A stretch of DNA of 45,599 nucleotides from Verrucomicrobiota bacterium. Its GTDB lineage: Bacteria; Verrucomicrobiota; Verrucomicrobiia; Opitutales; Opitutaceae. The DNA is taken from positions 1-45,599 of the forward strand of contig VHCI01000013.1 in the NCBI GenBank assembly GCA_016871775.1, read 5' to 3'. Shown piece after piece: positions 16,814 to 23,444 of the stretch (positions within the stretch are counted from its first letter, which is position 1; each line of letters opens with the position of its first letter). The position numbers were made by a program, and so were the translations under genes. The notes under the pieces were generated by a model. The model ran no database searches. It was not told where the DNA came from and was given only the letters and a program-made list of their open reading frames with translations.

Positions 16814-18538
16814 CCTGTCCACGGCGGCCGGGACTTCAACCCTCAAGGCGGTCTCGGCGGCCTCCGCCTCGAGGCCCAGCGCGAGGAAGACCGCCACGAG
16901 CGCGAAGGGTGGCCACCAGCCGCCGAGCCGCCGGCGCCAGCCCGCCGCGTAGCCCGCCAGCAGGGAGGCGAAGAGGAGCGTTAGCGCAGTCGGGCCGATC
17001 CACGGTGCGGCGAACTGGGCGGGAAAGCAGAAGCCGGGCAGGTCGACCGTGGCGGTGATCACCGCGTCGATCCCGGCCAGCACGAGCGCGGCCGCGTGGT
17101 TGGCGATCACCGCGGGGAGGTCGGGTCCGACCAGCCCCGCGAGCAGGGAGGCAAAGCCGGCCAGCGTCACCAGCGTCGCCGCCGGCAGCAGGAGCAGGTT
17201 GGTCACGAAGGAGCCGGGTGTGAGGAGCCTGAAGAAGTGCACCCCGGTCAGCAGGCTCACCAGCGTGGTCGCGAGTCCGACCGCCACGGCCACGGCGAGC
17301 CCGCGCAGGCCGGCCTCCACCGCGCGGTGCCAGGGGCGGCGCTCCGCTTCCGGCAGCAGGGGCCAGAGCCGGCAGCGTTCCTGCCACGCCTCCCCGAGGG
17401 GCAGCCCGAGCACCAGCAGCGCGAGGACGATCGCGTAGCTGAGCAGGAAGCTGGTCGAGAAGGCGTCGAGGGGCTCGAGCACGAGCACGGCGAGGGCGGA
17501 GGCGGCGAGGGCGGCGACCAGATTGCCCGGCTGGCGCCCGACCTGGGCCGCCTGCAGGAAGGTCGCCATCGCCCAGGCGCGCACCGCCGAGGGCGAGGCG
17601 CCGGTGATGTCCACGAACAGCCAGAGCGCGGCGCTCCCGGCCGCGAGGGCCGGCCAGGGCGGGACGCGGGCGAGCGAGAGCAGGGAGCGCAGCGCCACCG
17701 CGATGACCCCGATATTGAGGCCACTGATCGCAAAAAGGTGCATTGTGCCCGAGCGCTGGAAGCGGTCGCGCTGGTCGGCATCGAGCTCCTTGGTGTCCCC
17801 CAGCATCATCCCGCGCAGGAGGGCCGCAAGCTCCGGGCGGCGCTCGGCCACACCGAGGTCGAGGATGCGGCGGAAACGTTCCGCGGCGGCGGCGCAGAAC
17901 CGCGCGTAGGCGTCGGCGGGGCGGGTCTCCGCGGTGAACGTCCCGCGTTGGAGGCGGAACTGGACGCCGATGCCGGTCAGGTAGGCGTCGAAGCCTCCCG
18001 GCGGCGGCGCACGGGGGAGGGGAGTGAGGACCGCGCGCGCGGCGAGGTGGGTGCCGCGCAGGGGCGGGTCGATCCCCGGCGGCACCGTCAACGCGAAGGA
18101 AACCCGGCGGCCGGTCAGGTCGGCGAGGTGGGGCGGGGCGCGGGTGACGCGGCCGAGGCCGGTGGAGCGGCGTTCGCCGGGGCTCGAGTAGAGGCGGTCG
18201 ACGCGGAACTCGAGTTCCGCCTCCCGGGGCGGCAATTGATCCCAGTCTCCCAGCCAATCCCGGTGCAGGGCGTGGCTGGCCGCGCCGGCGGCGCCGAGGG
18301 CGAGGTGCAGGAGCAGGGCCCAGAGGGCGGGCCGGGCCGGTGCGAGCAGCGCGGCGGCCGCCAGCAGGAGGGCCGCGGCCAACAGCGGTGCGGCGGGGAT
18401 CGAGCCGGCGGCGTGACCGGCGGCCAAGCCGGCGAAATAGGGGAGCGCCAGATGCAGCAGCGGGGCGCGATGGCCGAGGCTCCGGGGGGGCGGCGCCGGT
18501 TCGGCGGCAGGAGGGGCGGGAGAGGCGAGGACTGACAT
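16511..18538 (-). CDS. comEC: ComEC/Rec2-family DNA-uptake membrane protein, in-frame with a small coiled-coil protein
   Basis: The first 575 residues form a ComEC/Rec2-type protein, the inner-membrane channel that imports single-stranded DNA in natural competence. There is an N-terminal membrane part, an OB-like DUF4131 region (about 110-210), and the competence domain with the hallmark GTMHLFAISGLNIGVIAVAL near 300. The usual C-terminal metallo-beta-lactamase domain is absent. Instead the frame runs without a stop through ETALRVEVPAAVDR into a ~100-residue charged coiled coil that looks like an independent gene (see next entry). A +1 shift just before the junction meets a TGA, so the fusion may be an indel or a sequencing error. 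The ATG at 18538 is chosen over the Arg/Pro-rich upstream extension. Confidence 0.75.
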   Translation of the reverse strand: MSVLASPAPPAAEPAPPPRSLGHRAPLLHLALPYFAGLAAGHAAGSIPAAPLLAAALLLAAAALLAPARPALWALLLHLALGAAGAASHALHRDWLGDWDQLPPREAELEFRVDRLYSSPGERRSTGLGRVTRAPPHLADLTGRRVSFALTVPPGIDPPLRGTHLAARAVLTPLPRAPPPGGFDAYLTGIGVQFRLQRGTFTAETRPADAYARFCAAAAERFRRILDLGVAERRPELAALLRGMMLGDTKELDADQRDRFQRSGTMHLFAISGLNIGVIAVALRSLLSLARVPPWPALAAGSAALWLFVDITGASPSAVRAWAMATFLQAAQVGRQPGNLVAALAASALAVLVLEPLDAFSTSFLLSYAIVLALLVLGLPLGEAWQERCRLWPLLPEAERRPWHRAVEAGLRGLAVAVAVGLATTLVSLLTGVHFFRLLTPGSFVTNLLLLPAATLVTLAGFASLLAGLVGPDLPAVIANHAAALVLAGIDAVITATVDLPGFCFPAQFAAPWIGPTALTLLFASLLAGYAAGWRRRLGGWWPPFALVAVFLALGLEAEAAETALRVEVPAAVDRMKPMKSAYELAMERLAKHEPAPGRALTPGQKARLADIDRVYQGRLAEREIFLKQQLDAALAASNLEEMRKIQEQLASEKARLEEDREAEKDKVRREAEKG

Positions 18539-18653
18539 CGGGGCCGGAACGCAGCGCGGCGCCGGCGGCAGGGCGAGGCGCGTGTGTCCCGGATTTGCGG
18601 GCCAGCCGCAGAATGCCCTTCCCACGCGTGCCGCGCCCGCCGAGGATCGCGGG

Positions 18654-20015
18654 ATGGCGTCGTCCGAGCAGTCCGACCTGTTCGCCACCCCTGTGGCGGG
18701 CTCGGAATGGCCGGCGTCCGTCTCCGCTGGGCCCGCGCCCTTGGCGGCGCGGATGCGTCCGCGGCGGCTGGCGGAGGTCGTGGGCCAGGAGCACCTGTTG
18801 CGGCCCGGCAGCCTGCTCCCGCGCCTCGTGGCGCAGAACCGTTTCGGTTCGCTCCTGTTCTATGGGCCGCCCGGGTGCGGCAAGACCTCCCTCGCCGAGG
18901 CCATCGCCCGGGAGACGGGCAGCCGTTTCGTGCGGATCAACGCGGTGATGTCGAACGTCGCGGAACTGCGCGAGATCCTCGCGGGCGCCCGCCGGCGGCC
19001 CGAGGCGGGGACGCTCCTCTTCATCGACGAGTTGCACCGATTCAACAAGGCCCAGCAGGACCTGCTGTTGCCGGACGTGGAGGAGGGCGTGGTGCGGCTG
19101 ATCGGGGCCACCACTCATAATCCGGGCTTCTACGTGAACCCGCCGCTGCTCTCCCGCAGCCACCTGTTCCGGCTGGAGCCCCTGGCGCCCGCGACCATCG
19201 CGGCGGTGCTGCGCGGGGCGCTGGCGGACGTGGAGCGGGGCCTGGGCCGGCGGGGGCACACGGCCGCCGAGGTGGTGCTGCTGGATCTGGCGGTGCTGGC
19301 CGACGGCGACCTGCGGCGCGCGCTCAACTCGCTCGAGGTTATCGCCCTGGGGCGTCCCGAAGGCGCGGCGATCACCCCGGCCGAGCTGGAGACCTTCGCC
19401 CGCGAACGCCGCATCCGGTACGACGCGGACGAGGACGAGCATCACGATACCATTTCGGCCTATATCAAAAGCTGCCGCGGCAGCGATCCGGATGCTGCCC
19501 TCTATTGGCTGGCCAAGATGCTGGCTGGCGGCGAGGACCCCCGGTTCATCGCGCGCCGCCTCGTGATTCTGGCGAGCGAGGACATCGGGTTGGCCGATCC
19601 CCAGGCGTTGCCGCTGACGGTGGCTGCGCACCACGCGGTCGACTTCGTGGGCTTGCCCGAGGCGGAGCTGACCCTGGCCCACGCGACCCTGTATGTCGCC
19701 GCGGCGCCCAAGAGCAATTCGGCCACCCTCGCCCTCGCGGCCGCCCACCGCGAACTCAAGGAGCGACCCGTCCAGCCCGTGCCCGCCTTCCTGCGCTCGA
19801 AGGGCGGCGAGGCCAATCGCCGGGTGGGGCAGGGCGCCGGCTACGACTACTCCCACGACTTCCCGGAGAATATCTCGGGCCAGGACTATCTGGAGCGGCC
19901 CGTGACTTTATACACGCCGAAGACGGCGGGCTGGGAGGCCAAGATCGCCGAGCGCCTCGCGCGCTGGCGGGCCCTGAAGGCGGAGCGCGGCGCGGGCGCC
20001 AACCCGCCGCGCTAA
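18654..20015 (+). CDS. rarA: RarA/MgsA-type replication-associated AAA+ ATPase
   Basis: This 453-residue protein acts at stalled replication forks in recombination-linked maintenance (RarA, also called MgsA). The AAA+ module shows Walker A GPPGCGKT at 71-78, Walker B LLFIDELHRF at 121-130, sensor 1 GATTHNP at 151-157 and an arginine-containing RSHLF at 168-172. The C-terminal half has family blocks such as MLAGGEDPRFIARRL and ASEDIGLADPQAL and the end RSKGGEANRRVGQGAGYDYS. The ATG at 18654 is preferred over a longer GC-rich extension. It is divergent from comEC with 115 bp between the starts. Confidence 0.95.
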   Translation: MASSEQSDLFATPVAGSEWPASVSAGPAPLAARMRPRRLAEVVGQEHLLRPGSLLPRLVAQNRFGSLLFYGPPGCGKTSLAEAIARETGSRFVRINAVMSNVAELREILAGARRRPEAGTLLFIDELHRFNKAQQDLLLPDVEEGVVRLIGATTHNPGFYVNPPLLSRSHLFRLEPLAPATIAAVLRGALADVERGLGRRGHTAAEVVLLDLAVLADGDLRRALNSLEVIALGRPEGAAITPAELETFARERRIRYDADEDEHHDTISAYIKSCRGSDPDAALYWLAKMLAGGEDPRFIARRLVILASEDIGLADPQALPLTVAAHHAVDFVGLPEAELTLAHATLYVAAAPKSNSATLALAAAHRELKERPVQPVPAFLRSKGGEANRRVGQGAGYDYSHDFPENISGQDYLERPVTLYTPKTAGWEAKIAERLARWRALKAERGAGANPPR

Positions 20016-20055
20016 ATCCAAGGATGCTTCAATAAGCGCGTCTGGCATGAGCGAC

Positions 20056-20074
20056 TTTCCCCGCGCAGGGGAAA
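20056..20074. terminator. Hairpin between convergent rarA and carbonic anhydrase
   Basis: TTTCCCC and GGGGAAA form a perfect 7-bp stem around GCGCA, 41 bp after the rarA stop in the 260-bp convergent gap. The A- and T-bearing arms would serve either strand, and the following sequence is locally AT-richer (GATTTGCTTCGTGTATTTCG). It is a reasonable bidirectional terminator candidate, though without a proper U-tract. The rest of the gap, up to 20275, shows nothing else. Confidence 0.45.
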
Positions 20075-20275
20075 AGCGATTTGCTTCGTGTATTTCGCTA
20101 AATCCCCCCGGCCGCGCGACGCTCTCGGCACGGTAATGTTGAGGGAGACGAGACCGGTCTCCTCCTCGGGCCGAAGCCGGTGGCTCGGGCGCCGTCCGCG
20201 TTGCGTCCCGGTGAGGGCCCGTCGGCTTCGCTGCCCCGCTGATTGGCGCGGGCCACGCGTCGGCCGCCGCTCGGG

Positions 20276-20920
20276 TCAGAGTGCGGCGATCGCCCGCGGG
20301 CAGGCTTGCGCGGCCTCTTCCACATTCCCGGCGGAGCAGCGCAGGTCCCGGAGCAGGCCGTCGCGGATCGCGTAGATCCAGCCGTGGACGCGCAACTCTT
20401 GCCCCCGCGCCCATGCGTCGCGGACGATCGTCGTCCGGCAGACGTTGGCCACCTGCTCCACCACGTTGAGCTCGCAGAGGCGGTCGCAGCGGGCGGGGCC
20501 CTCGCCGGCGACGCAGGCCAGCTTGGTCTCGTGCTTCTGGCGGACGTCCTGCACGTGCTGGAGCCAAGTGTCGGCCAGCCCGATCCGGTCGCGCGTAAGC
20601 GCTGCCTTCACGCCGCTGCAGCCGTAGTGCCCGCAGACGATGATGTGCCGCACCTTGAGCACATCGACCGCGAACTGCATCACCGAGAGGCAGTTCAGGT
20701 CCGTGTGGACGACCACGTTGGCGATGTTGCGGTGCACAAACAGCTCGCCCGGCAGTAGGCCGACGATCTCGTTGGCGGGCACGCGGCTGTCGGCGCAGCC
20801 GATCCAGAGGTACGCCGGGGTTTGCTGCTGGGCCAGCTGCGGAAAGAAGTCCGGCGTCTCCCGGCGAATGCGTTCCGACCAGGCAATGTTGCGGGCGAAG
20901 AGTTCCTTGGTCTCGTCCAT
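20276..20920 (-). CDS. can: Beta-class carbonic anhydrase
   Basis: This 214-residue cytoplasmic zinc enzyme interconverts CO2 and bicarbonate. Zinc and catalytic residues are complete: C42, D44 and R46 in GCADSRVPANE, and H98 and C101 in VCGHYGCSGV. Length and layout match the bacterial Can family. The ATG at 20920 gives MDETKELFARN, directly aligned with family N-termini. The longer upstream frame is low-complexity. It stands alone, with rarA convergent downstream and a possible broken gene divergent upstream. Confidence 0.95.
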   Translation of the reverse strand: MDETKELFARNIAWSERIRRETPDFFPQLAQQQTPAYLWIGCADSRVPANEIVGLLPGELFVHRNIANVVVHTDLNCLSVMQFAVDVLKVRHIIVCGHYGCSGVKAALTRDRIGLADTWLQHVQDVRQKHETKLACVAGEGPARCDRLCELNVVEQVANVCRTTIVRDAWARGQELRVHGWIYAIRDGLLRDLRCSAGNVEEAAQACPRAIAAL

Positions 20921-21010
20921 GCCCAACAGGGAGACGCGAGCGGCGGCCGTGGTCAATGCGAACCCCGGCCCGGCCTTGCTCGTCGGGCCACGCGCCGGCA
21001 TTCTGCGGCG

Positions 21011-21416
21011 ATGAGTTCGCGGTGGGGCGCTTTCCTCGCGCTGTCGGTCGGTTTGCGGCTGGGCGTGAAGCCGGAGCGGCCAAAGCCGAGGATCGAAGGC
21101 GTCCTGTTCCCGCGCGGCGAAAAGGTTCGCGCGCGTTGTGGCGCGGGGGCGGGGTTTTGAGGTGCGCTTCTTCTCGCCGGAGCGCCGCCTTCTCGTCCCC
21201 GAGGTACTGCGGGTCGTGGTGTGCTTCACGCCAGCGGGGCGGAAGACCGGTTCGGAGTCGCATCTGCCGGAGCCGCCGGGCGACGGCAAGGCGCTGTGGT
21301 TGGCGCCGACGGTGCGGCCGCCCCACGGGTTCCGGTTCACGGTGCTGCTGTTCGCGGCGGACGCGGAACGGCCGCTCAAGGTGCATACCGCGGATTTCCG
21401 GGCAGACGGGAATTGA
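21011..21416 (+). pseudogene. Small hypothetical gene, probably frameshifted
   Basis: Two overlapping frames look like halves of one protein. From ATG 21011: SRWGAFLALSVGLRLGVKPE then KPRIEGVLFPRGEKVRA, with a hydrophobic, signal-like start, running to a TGA at 21158. From about 21120 the next frame reads GFEVRFFSPERRLLVPEVLR, VVVCFTPAGRKT and PHGFRFTVLLFAADAERPLK to a TGA at 21416, with even amino-acid use and G/C third positions. The G-rich run around 21141-21154 is a likely indel site. A stand-alone gene from GTG 21138 (92 residues) is the alternative. I do not recognise the family; the second half looks beta-rich. Confidence 0.4.
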
Positions 21417-21471
21417 AGCCGGCGCCGGGTCAAGAATCAGGTTGCCGGCCGGGCGCGCGGTGCCGCACGCT

Positions 21472-21499
21472 CGCGGGTCCGTGATGTCTCCGACCCGCG
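21472..21499 (+). other. Hairpin in the ribH leader
   Basis: CGCGGGTC and GACCCGCG form a perfect 8-bp stem with a 12-base loop, 40 bp before the ribH start. It may end the preceding broken gene or be part of a ribH leader structure. The region does not show the conserved elements of an FMN riboswitch. Confidence 0.35.
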
Positions 21500-21516
21500 C
21501 CGTCCACCTCCACCGC

Positions 21517-21530
21517 CCCTCCCGGGAGGG
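21517..21530 (+). promoter_or_regulatory. Palindrome containing the ribH Shine-Dalgarno
   Basis: A perfect 14-bp palindrome, CCCTCCCGGGAGGG, ends 9 bases before the ribH ATG. Its right half, GGGAGGG, is the only purine-rich ribosome site available. Pairing in the mRNA would hide it, although the stem has essentially no loop and only part of it can form within one molecule. Confidence 0.35.
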
Positions 21531-21539
21531 CCTCTCCCG

Positions 21540-22013
21540 ATGAGCCTCGACGCCCCGGTCGCCCGCGCACGCGATGGCGCCCGTTTCCGGTTCGGGATCG
21601 TCGCCGCGTGCTTCAACGCGACGCTGGTCGACGCCCTGCTGGCGCGGGTGGAGGAGGGTTTGCGCGACGCGGGGGTCCGGCCCGACCGCCTGCAAGTGGT
21701 GCGGGTGCCAGGTTCCCACGAGGTCCCGTGGGCGGCGCAGGCCCTCGCCGGGAGCGGCCGCTTTGACTGCGTGATCGGCCTCGGCCTGCTGATCGCGGGG
21801 GAGACCAACCACCACGAGCTCGTGGGCGAGAGCGTCTCGCACGCCCTGCAGCAGGTGGCCTTGGACACCCGGATCCCCGTGGTCAACGGGGTGATGGTGG
21901 TGGACACCCTAGCCCAGGGCCGCGCGCGCTGCGTCGGCCGGATCAGCCGCGGGGCGGAATTCGCCGCCGCCGCTCTGACGATGGCGGCCCTTCGCCGGCA
22001 ACTCGCCCGATGA
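21540..22013 (+). CDS. ribH: 6,7-dimethyl-8-ribityllumazine synthase
   Basis: This 157-residue protein catalyses the penultimate step of riboflavin synthesis, condensing a pyrimidine with 3,4-dihydroxybutanone phosphate. Family blocks are present: ACFN at 23-26, PGSHEVP at 57-63 and GETNHHELV at 87-95 with the catalytic-type histidine H91. The usual IRG before that loop reads IAG here (A86 in place of Arg), and the GVLT block reads GVMVVDT. Both are departures from textbook RibH, possibly lineage-typical. The ATG at 21540 has a GGAGGG 9 bp upstream. The TGA overlaps the nusB ATG by 4 nt, an arrangement seen in many bacteria. Confidence 0.88.
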   Translation: MSLDAPVARARDGARFRFGIVAACFNATLVDALLARVEEGLRDAGVRPDRLQVVRVPGSHEVPWAAQALAGSGRFDCVIGLGLLIAGETNHHELVGESVSHALQQVALDTRIPVVNGVMVVDTLAQGRARCVGRISRGAEFAAAALTMAALRRQLAR

Positions 22014-22453
22014 GCAAGGCCATCTTCGCCCAGCGGCGCGACGGGCGCGTCGCCGCCCTCCAGTTCCTCTACGCCTGGAGTCTCAACCCGCCCCGGAACC
22101 TGCAGGACGACCTGCAGGAGTTCTTCGAGGGCTGCCCCGAGCCGCGCGCGCACTACGCTTACGGCGAGGAGCTGATCCAGGGTGTGATCGCCCAGCAGGC
22201 CGATATCGACGCGCGCATCAAGGGCCTGGCCCAGAACTGGGACTTCGAGCGCATCGCCAAGATCGACCTCGCGATCCTCCGGCTGGCGATGTTCGAGATG
22301 ATCCACCGGCGGGACATCCCACCCGTGGTCTCCATCAACGAGGCGATCGACCTTTCCAAGGAGTTCTCCAACGCGGACTCCAAGCGCTTCATCAACGGCA
22401 TCCTCGACCGATTGAAGGACCAGCTTGGCCGGGACGCGCGCAAGGCGGAGTAG
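22010..22453 (+). CDS. nusB: Transcription antitermination factor NusB
   Basis: This 147-residue all-helical RNA-binding factor works with NusE (ribosomal protein S10) on boxA in rRNA transcription. The start RRDGRVAALQFLYAW and the later IAKIDLAILRLAMFEM, VVSINEAIDLSKEFS and RFINGILDRL are standard NusB blocks. It is translationally coupled to ribH by a 4-nt overlap and lies 6 bp before ftsY, so the three genes form one operon. Confidence 0.95.
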   Translation: MSKAIFAQRRDGRVAALQFLYAWSLNPPRNLQDDLQEFFEGCPEPRAHYAYGEELIQGVIAQQADIDARIKGLAQNWDFERIAKIDLAILRLAMFEMIHRRDIPPVVSINEAIDLSKEFSNADSKRFINGILDRLKDQLGRDARKAE

Positions 22454-22459
22454 GGCTCG

Positions 22460-23389
22460 ATGCTGGGACGCTTCCGGAAGTTCAAGGACGGACTGGCGAA
22501 GACGGTCGCCGCGATCGCTCAGAAGACCCGCGGGCTCTTCGGCGAACGCAAGATCGACACCGCCTCGCTCGAGCAGCTGGAGGAGGCTCTCTACACCGCG
22601 GACTTCGGCGTCGAGACCACCGGGGAGATTCTCGCCGAGATCAAGCGCGCCTACGCGCGCGACCCGGAACTGCAGGGGCGCCAGGCCGCCGAGATCGGCG
22701 CCGCCGTCCTCCGCCGCGTGCTCGAGGGCAGCGAGGGCCGCGGGGAGAGCGCCGCCGCCAGCGCCCCCGGCCGCCCGGTCACGATCGCCCTCATCGGCGT
22801 AAACGGCTCCGGCAAGACCACCTCCGCCGCCAAGCTCGCGTGGCGCCTCCGGCAGGACGGGCGCTCGGTTCTCCTCGCCGCCTGCGACACCTTCCGCGCC
22901 GCGGCGGTGGAGCAGCTGCGCGCCTGGGCCACGCGCCTCGAGCTGGACCTTGTGGCGAGTCACACCGGGTCTGATTCCGCGGCCGTCGCCTTCGACGCGT
23001 GGCAGGCCGCCGCCGCCCGCGGGCGGGATTTCCTCATCGTCGATACCGCCGGCCGCCTGCACACGAAGGGCAATCTGATGGAGGAGCTGGCGAAGATCCG
23101 GCGCGTGCTGCAGAAGCACGATCCCGCCGCGCCGCAGCACCGCTGGCTCGTAGTGGACGGCTCCCTCGGCAGCAACTCCCTCGAGCAGGCGCGCGTGTTC
23201 CACCAGAGTTTCGGGCTCACCGGGCTGATCGTGACTAAGCTCGACGGCACCAGCCGCGGCGGCGCCCTCGTGGGCATCTACCGCCAGCTGCGGATCCCCA
23301 TCTACTTCCTCGGCCTCGGCGAGCAGCCGGAGGACCTGCAGCCGTTCAACGCGGAGAAGTACGCCCGCGCTGTGTTCGGGCTGGAGTGA
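22460..23389 (+). CDS. ftsY: Signal recognition particle receptor FtsY
   Basis: This 309-residue SRP-type GTPase docks ribosome-SRP complexes at the inner membrane. The NG domain shows G1 GVNGSGKTT at 113-121, DTFRAAAVEQL at 143-153, G3 DTAGR at 195-199 and G4 TKLDG at 259-263, ending FGLGEQ-like (YFLGLGEQPEDLQPF). The acidic N-terminal A domain found in E. coli is missing, as in many bacteria; a short basic helix (FRKFKDGLAKTV) may contact lipid. The family's DAxTGQN loop reads DGSLGSNSLEQA here (GSN for GQN), a small deviation. Confidence 0.94.
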   Translation: MLGRFRKFKDGLAKTVAAIAQKTRGLFGERKIDTASLEQLEEALYTADFGVETTGEILAEIKRAYARDPELQGRQAAEIGAAVLRRVLEGSEGRGESAAASAPGRPVTIALIGVNGSGKTTSAAKLAWRLRQDGRSVLLAACDTFRAAAVEQLRAWATRLELDLVASHTGSDSAAVAFDAWQAAAARGRDFLIVDTAGRLHTKGNLMEELAKIRRVLQKHDPAAPQHRWLVVDGSLGSNSLEQARVFHQSFGLTGLIVTKLDGTSRGGALVGIYRQLRIPIYFLGLGEQPEDLQPFNAEKYARAVFGLE

Positions 23390-23399
23390 GCGCCCACCG

Positions 23400-23427
23400 C
23401 CGCGCCGGCCCGAAACGACCGGCGCGG
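23400..23427. terminator. Bidirectional hairpin between ftsY and the TonB receptor gene
   Basis: CCGCGCCGG and CCGGCGCGG form a perfect 9-bp stem around a 10-base loop (CCCGAAACGA) in the 55-bp gap between two convergent genes. The position strongly suggests a shared terminator, although no U-tract follows on either strand. Confidence 0.5.
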
Positions 23428-23444
23428 GAGCCCGACCCGCCCGC

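Noticed and set aside
16836-19856. 1006-codon open frame on the minus strand covering rarA and comEC
   Set aside because: It reads antisense to rarA and in a wrong frame through comEC. The translation is Arg/Pro/Gly-rich low complexity.
21417-21539. FMN riboswitch upstream of ribH
   Set aside because: Only simple hairpins and a palindrome are visible. The conserved RFN element sequences are absent and the leader is too short.
20956-21543. 195-codon + strand frame between carbonic anhydrase and ribH
   Set aside because: Arg/Ser/Cys-rich translation typical of a shadow; the two neighbouring frames give better peptides.
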